A DNA stretch of 64,000 nucleotides from Paramarasmius palmivorus (taxonomy: Eukaryota; Basidiomycota; Agaricomycetes; Agaricales; Marasmiaceae). A model generated the notes under the pieces. That model ran no database searches. It was not told the DNA's origin and was given only the letters and a program-made list of their open reading frames with translations. The stretch lies in assembly GCA_037176845.1 (NCBI GenBank), contig JAYKXP010000019.1, forward strand, positions 372,001-436,000. The letters run 5' to 3'. The translations under genes were made by a program, and so were the position numbers. Below, piece by piece: positions 24,077 through 34,507 of the stretch. How positions within the stretch are numbered: position 1 is the first letter of the stretch; each line of letters begins with the position of its first letter.

Positions 24077-26409
24077 ATGTCGCGCCCATCTCCCCTTCCT
24101 ATTCAGGAATCCCGACCGCAGCGCAAGTTCGTCGAAAACTTGGGTGATGCAGATATCGACGAAGTTCCAACAGGCCATCTGTCGCGACAGCCATCATCAT
24201 TAACACCAGAATCACCCCCAGTAACTCCGCGAAGCATTACGTTTAGCACAGCAACAAATCCTTTTTCACCCCCAGCCAGCGTTCGAAGTTTCAATGGTGA
24301 TCAGTCCCCCAATATGACACCGAACACCACTCACAACGGCAATCACTACCCTTTTAACGAGCCTGGTCCACGCAGCGGCGTCGCCTCTCTCTCTGGCAGT
24401 GTTGCAGACCTATCTCGCATGTCGTCGTCTTATGGTAGCCGCCCAACCACCGCCGATACTCAACCACGTCCTCTCTCGCGACACAGGGAGACTTTTGCTT
24501 CTCCCCCATCTCGACCATTGACAATCTACAGTACTCCGGGTATTGCGAAGCCGAAGAGGGACCGGCCCAAGTCTACCATGCTTGTGGACGGTCCAGTCCT
24601 GGACAAGCCTTGGCTAGGCAAACGCGACCCGTACGCCCGGGTGTCGTACTTTGTCACCTACGCTGTCGTCTTCCTCGGACTGGCGGCCAGTGGTCTCAAG
24701 TGCTACTTTGACTATAGGCATGTTCCGATGATTGAAGGCAACCTTTGCCCGGTCTTGGATGAGAACTTTGATAGTCCGGAAGGCGTGTTTGGGGACAATG
24801 GCAAGTTCTTCAGGGAGGTGGACATGAGTGGTTTTGGGTCAGTTCCTTTCATACTTTGATCTTTCGGCTATTCATTGGCTGTATTTCAGAAACGGAGAGT
24901 TTCAGATGACTACTGCTTCCGACAACAATACCTTTGTCGCAAACGGTCACCTCTACATATATCCCACACTCACCTCGGAAAGCATTCCCGAGGATGCTAT
25001 TCTGGATGGACATGTGTTCAACATCACGGACTGCACGTTCAATATCACACGAGGCGCAACCTACACTCAGTCATCTCGCAATTCACCTCTGTCTTTCAAC
25101 ACCTCGGCTATCGGATCTGACACGTTTGATGCAGAAGGATACTATAAGGCGTGTTCGGCGTATAGTAACTCCACGCAAGGCAAGATCATCAATCCTGTTC
25201 AGAGTGCCCGATTGAGCACTCGTAGAAGTGCTAGCATCAGATACGGCAAGGTGGAAGTGCGCGCCAAGATCCCGACTGGGTAAGCGCGCTCTGCTACCTG
25301 TTCGGACATGAAATACTGACGCCGATTTGCCCCTTTAGCGACTGGGTAAGTACATCTGACGAACGTTCAGGCAGTCCAACTGAGCATTTCTAGTTATGGC
25401 CTGCAATTTGGATGTTACCTGTCGATAACACGTATGGCTCATGGCCCTTGAGTGGTGAGTATCATGGCAGGTTCTACTACTATCTCAGAGTCTGATAATC
25501 ACGTTTGAAGGCGAAATAGATGTCGTTGAGTCAAGTAAAAAAAAATTGCTTTATATCAACCTTTGCAGCCTACTAACCTGTTTTGTAGGGGGAAACGGCC
25601 CGAGCTATCCAAAACAGTGAGTTGATACCGTGTTGGATCCATGAACCTACTGCTAACAAAGTTTTGTGATCAGAGGTACAAACTACGTCCGTGGATCCTT
25701 GAACTGGGGGCCTACTACCTGGCTCAACGCGGTATCAAAGACCTATGGATGGTGGAAGATGAAGCGTGGATCTTGGAATACCGATTTCCACACCTACACC
25801 CTCGAATGGACTGAAGACTTCATGTAAGTTCCAGTTTCCTTTGCTGGCTCGTTTCCTCAACCTATTTTCCCATAGGCGCATCTACGTCGACACCCGCTTG
25901 TACCATTTGTTGGATTTACGGTTGAACAAGCCCTTCTGGGATCGCGGAGACTTCCCAACCATCATTCAAAATGGATCTGAAGTAATATCGCTTGGTAACC
26001 CTTGGATCAATGGAACTAAGGCTGCGCCCTTTGATCAACGTGAGCCATACTCGTATGAATGACGCACTTTTAGTGAATAATAGCACGTTTCCAGGATTCT
26101 ATCTCATCTTGTCGTTAGGAGTCGGCGGGACTAATGGGTGGTTCCCTGACGGTAGTGAAAAACCGTGGCTGGACGGATCCCAATGTGGGTACTTCACCTT
26201 TCATCATGATAGAAACGATCAATAACGGCGACTCCTAGCTGCTATGAGAGACTTCCTTAATGCACAAGATCAATGGTATCCAACCTGGTCCCAAAATCCC
26301 GACGAACGCGCCTTTGTTATGTACGTTATTCCATTTGTACCCTCGTTGACTGACCTGACGCCATGATCCTCACTGTAGAGACTCCGTAAAGATGTGGCAG
26401 CTGTGCTGA
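24077..26409 (+). CDS. KRE6/SKN1-like GH16 beta-glucan assembly protein
   Basis: The first ATG in frame is at 24077 (MSRPSPLPIQ); the open frame extends 12 codons further upstream without an ATG. About 190 residues of Ser/Thr/Pro-rich cytoplasmic tail come first, then one membrane helix (YFVTYAVVFLGLAASGLKCYF), giving a type II membrane protein. The lumenal GH16 domain starts at LDENFDSPEG. It has YGKVEVRAKIPTGDW, LWPAIWMLPVDN and the catalytic SGEIDVVESRGN (E-x-D-x-x-E, about 25455-25590). Later conserved pieces are FHTYTLEWTEDFMRIYVD and LSLGVGGTNGWFPD, with the end at VKMWQLC (26409). Kre6 and Skn1 are needed to build beta-1,6-glucan in the fungal wall, and this architecture matches them and their basidiomycete relatives. 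About nine introns are seen; the donor after the first exon is GTCAGT, a weaker site. Family assignment is confident; the exact glycosidic activity is not known. Confidence 0.9.
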
Positions 26410-27276
26410 TAGCTGTTCTTTTACTGGACTTTTGTATGGACATTACCAAGTACAATATTCGACCTAATTCACGCATAACATTATACCTTGCTGTCGTCAA
26501 AAGGCTGTTCGAGTTGTCATTCTTTGTACACTTCCTTTATATCCGGTCTTTTCTGCTTTGGGATTGGGCTTTGCGTGCTACCAACTGTATTTCCTACATA
26601 CTATGTGTTCTGCTACTTAGATTGATTCACTGTATGCCGTTTACACTACCCTAATAATGAGGGATTTACAGTGGTCAACTTTCAATAAGCTTCTTCCGCC
26701 CTTCTGTACAAATGCTCGCAGCTAAGCCCTAAAAAGAAGCTCGGGCGCACATCAGCGACTTTATCTCTAATGCTAACGCCACGGAAGACGCCGCCACGCC
26801 ACAGAAGCCCCATCTCGGTGTGCGTCTAGTCCCGCTTTCAGAACTCGAATATCCGTAGTTTTCGAATTTCTTGGCTAATTCTGCATGTAGACAACTCCTA
26901 TGCCCTAGTCTAGGCTTTTCATTCAAGCTCGATGTCTCATGCAAACTGCAAGTAAGTAAGGAATCGCTAGTGCCACCCCAACATCCCCATGAGGGACCAC
27001 CCCTCGGGGTTTTCAGACCTTCGTGGACGATTCGCTTGTCGATCCACTAGACAGAATCCTTGCACGAACTGTCATGGAGTCAAACCCGAATGGGACTATG
27101 GTTGCTACCGCGGCAACAAAGATTGACCAGACGTCAGAGCATCAAGCACCCTTTTCCACCAAATGGCTCGAGGCCAGACAAGTTTGAGCACACTGACCCA
27201 ATAACCACCGGTAGGGCCGGACGAACCGGCAAGGCTCCCAGAATAATGATAACATTAACGCAAAGAGACGATACAT
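26410..27276. other. Intergenic between convergent GH16 and SEC13 genes
   Basis: About 870 bp holding two 3' flanks. Only short frames without motifs are present. No repeat or gene is seen. Confidence 0.55.
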
Positions 27277-28567
27277 CTAGCTATTCATGTCGCTAACGCA
27301 CTCCCAAACGCCCTTGAGATTTTCCTTCCACAAAGTCACTTTACCATCTCCACAGCTCACGGCGAGTAAGTTGCCAGCCAAGCTCCAAGATACACGCCAG
27401 ACCACGTCTGGGAATTTGCCAGCAGGAGACGTAGCGGGGGTAGGTGCCCCAGGGATTGGCGAGGTGAGAGCCGAAGAGGGATCCAAAGCCGTTTTGACCC
27501 ATTGTGAAGTTGGCGTGTCTTTGGTCCAGATCAACACGGTCTTATCCTGCGAGGCGGTAGCGATGTAGCTTCTTGGCAATCCGATGTTGGGTGCCCATGC
27601 AACATCCCGCACCCAGTCGGCGTGGCCCTCTAGAACGTCCTCCTCAACCCAGGACTGGGAATCATCTCGGAATGCCCAAATTTTGACGAGATTATCGCAG
27701 CCAGCGGTGGCAAAGCGCTTAACGGAAGGTGTGTTTTGTGCGGGTGGTTGCCCAGGGATAGGTTGTTGTGCTTGTTGAGGAGTGATGAGAGAGCCGGGCT
27801 GGACAGCAGGTGCCCATGAAACAGCGTTGCAGCCGATGGCGTGGCCATTGAAGATATCGGCTGCCCACTGTCCATCGTCTAGATATCAGGTCAGGAGGTT
27901 GGCTACCGTGTAGAGGGCATGTTATACATGCCTTTGAATGTGAGAACAGATATTTTCCCGTCAGAAGATGCACAAGCGAGTATTGGGCCCAGTTCATGTG
28001 GTGCCCAAGAGATAGAATTGACTGTTTGGAAGATATGAGTCGTGATTTTCGTGAAGAAGGCTTTGAAGACACACCTGACGCGGTATGAAGTGCGTGTTCC
28101 CTAACTTTTGTCCACCCCTGCCCCGGCTGTTCTTTCCAGATTAACACCTTTCCATCGTACGAACACGAGGCCAGAATTTGACCAAACTTAGGGTGACCCC
28201 ATGCAATTTGCCAAACAGGACCGGTATGTCTGAGCAAATCATCAATCTCTCGAGAAGTTCCAAATAGTTGGTGAGACGTACCCTTTCAAAGTTTGGCCGG
28301 CAGATAATTTCGAAGAGTCGCCATCCACAACATCAAAAACTTTGACAGTCCTATCAGAGGAGCACGTTGCCAGACGTTTTCCGTAGTAATCGAGTTGAGC
28401 GTCATGCTGGAGAAGAGATGTTATATAATGGCTCAAATGCTTGAAGAATCCCAACACGCACAATCATGTCTTCGTGCGCCGTCTCTATCGGAACAGAGTC
28501 GGAAACATTTGCTGCAGGCTACACTTATCAGTATTGAGTCGGGAAAGATAAATGCAGAGCTCACCAT
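27277..28567 (-). CDS. sec13: SEC13, COPII coat and nuclear pore WD40 protein
   Basis: WD40 repeats fill the protein. Recognised pieces are [36 protein letters not shown] with [90 protein letters not shown] and [21 protein letters not shown]. These match the order and spacing of yeast Sec13. Sec13 pairs with Sec31 in the outer COPII coat at ER exit sites and is also part of the nuclear pore Y complex. The coding start appears split: ATG at 28567-28565 sits directly before a GTGAGC donor, and the next exon supplies TAHEDMI, followed by another intron before HDAQ. The AH-E-x-IHDA pattern resembles yeast Sec13, supporting this start over the internal ATG of exon 2. A Ser/Pro/Thr-rich insertion lies in the last blade. 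Confidence 0.93.
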
Positions 28568-28831
28568 GGCGGATAGAAGGAGTGGTCGTTGACACTGACA
28601 GTCGACGACGTGGCTCACCAATGTGACGTGGAGGTGACAAATGTCACGGTGTATGCAAGCGCCCAGGCGCCTCGTCTCATCTCTCTTGTGATTCTAAAAG
28701 TATCCGCTACATACAAGTATGCAGTTGCAGATGTGTAATGTTTCATTATAACATCGACTAGTAGTACATGGTTTCGTCTCATTAAGCACAGAGCGCTTCC
28801 TTCATACGACTTCGAGACCAAACAAAGACCG

Positions 28832-31090
28832 TCAATACACATACCGGAAGCTAGAGAAATGTTCGTAAGGAAGAGATCCAGAGTAAAACAAGGACCTGCA
28901 CACATACTTGATGTTTTGTATGTCAGTTAAATCCGCAAAGGCAGTCTCATTTTCAGTAGGCTGTTTGGTTGGGTCATCAATCTCGTTGATACTTCCCGAG
29001 TCTTTCATTTGCTTTGCTTGGGCATCACGTCGCCGGTTTGCACGCTGGAAGTACAGCCTCAGGAGGAAGAAGATTCCCACTTCGATGCAGTTGGAGACTA
29101 GCATGCTACCAATGCCTAGCCTGTACTCGGGGGCGTCTTGAGCTCGATAGAAGAATGGCCCTACAGCCAGGTATCGTAAGGCTAAGCATACAGAGGTGGA
29201 ATGGGATGCCATACCACTGATGTTGCCAATGCATGCCCCCAACCAGATCATTGCGCTCGTTATCTGCTTCTTCGTTTGTCCGGCCGTATTGCTGGTGATA
29301 AGGCTAAGAGCGAGCACGAATGAAGCTTGGTATGAACCGGTCAAGTAATAGCAGATCAATCTTCCTGCAACAGCATGTTGAGGAGCAAGGAGAAACCCGA
29401 GGGTACCACCGATCGTAGGGAGCATGAAAAGCATGCACACTAACGTGCGCGAGTTGTTCGGGAGGCGACCGTTGAGAAAAGCGCTAGGGGATAGCAGATT
29501 AAGGAGTGTATTGTAGAGAAGAAGGTTACACTTACCCAAGCCCGATCCAGATGCACACCAAAGCACCCTGAGGAATTCCGAGAAGGGTTGTCTCCAAGGT
29601 ATCGAATCCGAGGCCCTTGATGATAAGAGTTGAGAACTAGAACACCCGTGAGGATCATTTCAAGTCTTCGCAGACGAGAGGACCTCACATTACTGATTCC
29701 ACCATTGGGTATATTAGCAACAAATCCGAGCAAGAAGAACAGCCAGGTCTTCAGATCTGTCAGCGCTTCGAATAGTTGCTCCTTTTTGAACTTCTTGTTA
29801 TCTACACCGGTCTGATTTCCACGTAGGCGGGCAACCGAAATCAGCCGCTCTTCGCGAGTCAAAGCTCGTGCGGTCGGTGGTGTATCGGGCAAAAAGATGT
29901 AGATGAAGATTCCCCATGCCGAGCAGAGTGCACCAATGATCAGGAACCTATACTGCGATGAGCGAAACTTTGACCGATGTGCTCGCTGATAGGCCACTCA
30001 CTCGTACTTCCAACTAGGCAGATCACCTTTGATGTGTCCTATCGCGTAACCCAGCAGCCCACCACCTGCTACACCAACACCATTGGCTGCATACCACGTC
30101 GATATCCGCGATGGCTGTTCGCCCCGAGTGTAAAACATAGTCGTGATCAACATGAACCTGCGATGGGATTGAGGCGAGTGAGATCACTATCAAGATGATC
30201 ACTTACGCAGGATCAGCTATAGCCTCGAATGCACCGGAAAGGATACGTAGGACACATAGTTCTGCAAAATTTCGAGATGCCGCCTGGGCCCTGTGATTCG
30301 ACGCAGTTGAGAACTGGGATGATAATAGAGTGATACGAGACCTACATGAGCAAGGCTCCCCACATGAAGATGTTGATCGCGAGGTACTTTGCGCCCGGAG
30401 ATTGTTGCATAAGAAGATTGGACGGAATAGCCCACACTAGCCAGCCAAAGTAGAACACGGACGACAACCAACTTTCGTGAGTAAGTGTCAGATCTTTCGT
30501 AAATAGATTCATGCATGTGTGGTCGACGAACCTGTACTCAGTTCCAGATAGTTTGAGATCTTCCCGGATACCGAATATAGCTGCATACGACAGTGTGGTT
30601 TTGTCGATGTACTGAAAGGCAGAATAGCTCGTCTTTAGTCGATCCAGTCCACGTGTTGTTGAAACCCACATAAAAGGCATAGCACACAGCTAGTCTGCAT
30701 GATCATATGTATCAGCAATCGTACAGTCATGAAGGCTAATGCAGCTCACGAAGGCAAGACCGTCCAATCAATCTTCCTAACCAGTTTCCTCTCCACAACA
30801 GGGTCGATCAAGCCATCATCCCCGTATTTTTCTAGCGCTTCCATGTAAAACCTATCCAAAGGCTCCCGATTCCATAGCCGTCTCTTTGAGAAGAAATGTT
30901 TGCCGAAAAGTTCATCGTCTGACATGATGTCGTAAGATCCTTTCGACGTCGTACCGCTGGTGAGAACGCGCTGTTCCACATGGGAAATCTCCTCTCGGTA
31001 CTTGTCTGCCATTTTGCTCCCCAAAGCCCGAGAAGCAGAACGCGGGGAGAGGTTTGTGGGGATGCGCCTATTTATTGGAGAAAACTCCAT
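28832..31090 (-). CDS. MFS transporter of the allantoate permease (Dal5/ACS) family
   Basis: A hydrophilic leader of about 110 residues (start MEFSPINRRI at 31090; a second in-frame ATG gives MADKYREEIS) ends VERKLVRKIDWTVLP, the usual entry to helix 1 in this family. It then has YIDKTTLSYAAIFGIREDLKLSG, SSVFYFGWLVWAIPSNLL and GGLLGYAIGHI, the loop FLPDTPPTARALTREER, NGGISNFSTLIIKGLGF, and FFYRAQDAPEYRLGIGSMLVSN near the end. The last intron at about 28915-28860 joins DIQNI to NFRYVY and stop, the conserved C-terminus of fungal Dal5-like anion:cation symporters. About 12 membrane helices are expected. Members import allantoate, nicotinate, biotin or similar carboxylates across the plasma membrane; the substrate here cannot be read from sequence. 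Its 3' end lies 265 bp upstream of the SEC13 start. Confidence 0.9.
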
Positions 31091-31378
31091 GTCCGGAGAA
31101 GCGGTCCGGGGTACGTCCAGGTGACTCTATCGGCATTAAAATAGGCCCTTCACTTCCTGATTTTCCTATTGACCCTGTCTTCGGGAAGATGCCTACGCCC
31201 GATGCTTGTTTCTCTTAAGTACGGAATTCGAATGCTGAATCCCGTCGTATCTCGAACTATCGTCGAATTACATATATCGCGTCTTTAATATTTTACATGT
31301 CTACGATACCTAAGCGAAGAGTCAGAACCAAAGGCCAAAGAAGCCAGCTACAGAGAATGAACTTACCGTTTCTCTAAT

Positions 31379-32553
31379 TTACACCTTTGCCTTGAGCTCG
31401 CCTCCATCAGCACGGAGCACTTGTTGCACTGCATCGAGAAGTTTTGGATGTGCACTTTTGACTGTCGCAATTACACCCAGGTTTTCTCCCAGTGTCCTTC
31501 CAAGTCCAAAGTCCAACGGTTTCCCTCGAGAGTCGCTGACAACACCACCAGCTTCTTCGACAAGAAGTGAGCCTGGTGCGTGGTCCTAAAGGTTCTATTT
31601 AGTAGTTGGCCATTGACTATGATGGGTGACGTACCCAGATCTTTTCGAGGTATCCAACGCCAGTAGGCATTCTCATATACGCACCTCCGTCGCCCCGAGC
31701 GAGACAGCCATACTTGGCCTGACTGTCCATCCGAATTGGAGGTCGGGTAATTCCCAATAGTGCCGATATCTTCTCGTTTGTGGAATGCGAAGAATGTGCG
31801 GCCTCGACGGATTCCAGGAAGTTGAAGCTGGATGGGTCATAAGGTGGCATTTTGAGAGGCTCAGGATTAGCACCTGTAAGAGACATCTGCTCGGCCCCAT
31901 GCCCTCGGACAGCGACAAAGATGCGCCCTTTCGCTTCATCGGGTTTTGATAGGTCAGCAGGGAGGTTAGGACATCCGATTACGCCGACTTGGACCTGTCC
32001 GTTGACAATGAGAGCCAGGCAAACAGCATACTGCTCTCCCCGTAAGAATCCCTTTGTACCGTCTATGGGGTCGATGCACCACATACGGCCAATCCTGCCA
32101 CCAGCATGATTTCCTCTGTCAATGGCGTCGAGTAATTCTTCCGTTGATTTTGTCTGGCCAGGTCCAATACCCCATTCTGCGTAATCCCCTTCGCCCAGTT
32201 CGCGAGTAAGTGCCTCGTTTGCCAACTCCACAATTCGGTCGCGAAGAGTTTTTCCCGATTCTGCGCGCAATTCGGCTGCATCTTCCTCCCCGACGATGGG
32301 ATCTTCAGGGTAAGCATGATGAAGCATCGAGCTTATTAGTGCTTGAGCGGCATAGTCACCCACTAAACTCGGAAAAAATATTCAGCTTTGCTCTCTAAAA
32401 CAGAAGAGAACACTCACCAGTGACTGGTGACTTGTCGCCCTTGGTCAATGTCTCGTTCTTCACCAACTTGTTGAAAACGGAATCAGTCAGGTAGCATGCT
32501 CTGCGAACAGCAGATATCGCGAGCTGTCTTTCGGTCGTGTAGGTAAGAGACAT
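31379..32553 (-). CDS. HAL2: 3'(2'),5'-bisphosphate nucleotidase
   Basis: The ATG at 32553 gives MSLTYTTERQLAISAVRRAC. Exon 1 ends after SPVT and joins VGDYAAQALI over a GTGAGT intron. The lithium-sensitive phosphatase motifs are all present: VGEEDAAE (metal ligands), WCIDPIDGTKGFLRG and, near the end, IWDHAPGSLLVEEAGG. It ends GGELKAKV at 31379 after a second short intron at about 31625-31585. The enzyme (yeast Hal2/Met22) removes the 3' phosphate from PAP and PAPS, clearing the by-product of sulfate assimilation that blocks exoribonucleases; it is inhibited by Na+ and Li+. The same frame stays open upstream to 32823, and an in-frame ATG gives MRLGFQHFFKPKRIGFC. That stretch is basic and hydrophobic, like a mitochondrial presequence, so a longer form is possible. 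It is divergent from the next gene over about 410 bp. Confidence 0.93.
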
Positions 32554-32962
32554 GATGGTCGTTGAGATAAATCGATAACAGAATCCGATACGCTTGGGCT
32601 TGAAAAAATGCTGGAACCCTAGGCGCATGGTTCTGATCCCTTCATGGCCGTACCGGAAGATTTTCCTATAGCTATGCGGGTTCTTGATGGCCCAAGGAGA
32701 GAATGTTGCGTTGCCGTTGTCGTCGTCACAGCCGATGACGGCGCCGGCTGAAATCAACAGAATCAAATCAAAACTTTCAGGTGTCAGATTTCCTCTATCT
32801 CTATCTTTCTTCCTTCCCACCACATACGTACCTTGATCGCCAGCGGCCCAGCTTCCTTTCTTTCTCCTATTCTATCTTATAGCTCCACCAAAATCCCTCG
32901 GATTCTTCACACTACTACTTGAAATCACCTAGGCCAACTCTTTCTCTTCACTTCAGAATTCC
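32554..32962. promoter_or_regulatory. Shared promoter region of divergent genes
   Basis: About 410 bp separates the starts of the bisphosphate nucleotidase and the small membrane protein. It is rich in pyrimidines on the plus strand close to the plus-strand start (32840-32955), a common feature of basidiomycete core promoters. No TATA box was found. Part of it may code for an N-terminal extension of the nucleotidase. Confidence 0.5.
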
Positions 32963-33604
32963 ATGGCGAACTGGTACGTTCTTAGAGCTTATACTTCATC
33001 TTTCCCAAGGTTGTTGCTCATGGTATAATCACAGGTTTGACATCGTTTCTTTTCTTGCGGTGAGCGCAGTCTAGTAGTTTCGGTGGTCGCGAAACTAACG
33101 CGTCAAGCCTAGACTGCTACTTTCTTCGTCGCCGTGATATATGGCATTCTTTTCGTCGTTCGTTCAGTATCGGAAAGCTTGGAGTCTACCAAGGAAAAGT
33201 ACGTCTAATTGTGATCTTCTTTAGCTCTGAATTAATCACATCTTTACCGCAGACTCAAGGAGAAGGGCTACGACATCTCATCAGGAGGAGTCAAAGTAAA
33301 GACCCAGAAGAGATTTAATAGGGAGGACTACGTGGATGCTACTCAGAGGTGCGTATACCATATCCTGTGTATTTGCTCGGCATTGACCCTATGTCTCTCA
33401 CACCTGTCAACATCCGTTGTTGACATCAGAGGGTTTGTGAAAGCTATGGAGGCATCCTCTTTCAGAAAAGGAGGCGGAGCGCAAAATGGCTCCCCTGGTT
33501 CAACTCCAAAACTCGAACCGCCCGCATTTATAAGTCGGACCTCCTCTTCCGCCTCAACGGGCTCCGACAAGAAGAACTTTTTCGCTAGGAAAAAGAAGGA
33601 ATAA
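32963..33604 (+). CDS. Small conserved fungal membrane protein
   Basis: Five short exons join as MANW, FDIVSFLA, TATFFVAVIYGILFVVRSV and onward, giving about 137 residues. One N-terminal membrane segment is followed by an amphipathic Lys/Glu/Ser stretch (SLESTKEKLKEKGYDISSGG). Next come VKTQKRFNREDYVDATQRGFVKAMEASSF and a Ser/Pro-rich tail ending NFFARKKKE, a basic C-terminus. The splice sites all fit GT-AG: W is split by the first intron and K by the third. The block KRFNREDYVDATQRGF looks strongly conserved in type, but I know no function for it. A single-span membrane protein with a cytosolic tail is likely. It is expressed divergently from the nucleotidase gene. Confidence 0.72.
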
Positions 33605-34507
33605 GGTGTTCTGCCATCCAACCGTGGAGTCTACAGCTTGTGGAGCTGGTATCCACCGGTCATTCCCCAGGAAGTGTCGGGGATAGCAGAAAACATCGAA
33701 ATCTTAAGCTACAACAGAGTTGCTCAAATGTACGATGCGAACGGGTAGATATCGGTAGTTGGGAATGGGCGACGGTTGATTGAATTATCAGTACGTCCTG
33801 CTTGCGGACTAGTCTATTTATGATCTTATTTCCTGATTGTGTATACCATATTGGACGTTTATTTAACCGTCATGAAACCCGACCGTGGATGGATGAGCGT
33901 AGACTTCGGGTCCCGGGTGAATACCGGTGTACTGAGCTGCAGCATGATGTCGATGAACACCGAGCATACCTTCCACTGCCAGCCTGTTGTGTTTGACGCC
34001 TGTGATTGTAAGCCGCGGAACGAGCATTCACTGAAAGGTACATGACAAAATCTAACCCAGATCCCTTCCAAGTATAACTCACTTCTTCTGCACAGTGACA
34101 AGTCCAAGTCGCCTGATTCTAAGCAGCGGCAGCAAAATTCATTAATGGACAACGTTTCATACAGTCCATTGTCCTATTTGACCTCTTTTTCACAGTGCAC
34201 GATATTGCGGACGTAAGGGTGCCATTCATTTCATCAGACACGTATGCCTTCTATTTAACTTAGTCGGTCACTGGACACCAATACATGGTCATGCAATAGA
34301 GAGATAACATCAATCGGACGTTCTGACATCCTATTGTGTTCGGGATCAATGCGACGTCAATATACTGCTGGGAATCTGGCTCTCGTGGCTTTGCTCGACT
34401 TCCCGAATGTCTGCACGGTGCCCCAAGCCATCTGACCATGATGTATGTATGATCGGTAGAGTATAAAGGTGCTCGGTGGACGACAATGCCTTCCCCCTTG
34501 ACCGACA
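33605..34507. other. Intergenic, promoter of the GMC oxidase
   Basis: About 900 bp. No coding region is convincing; short minus frames at 33859-34152 lack motifs. The TATA box of the GMC gene is at its right end. Confidence 0.55.
34462..34468 (+). promoter_or_regulatory. TATA box of the GMC oxidase
   Basis: TATAAAG lies 40 bp upstream of the ATG at 34508. Assigned by consensus match and position; it implies a very short 5' leader. Confidence 0.55.
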
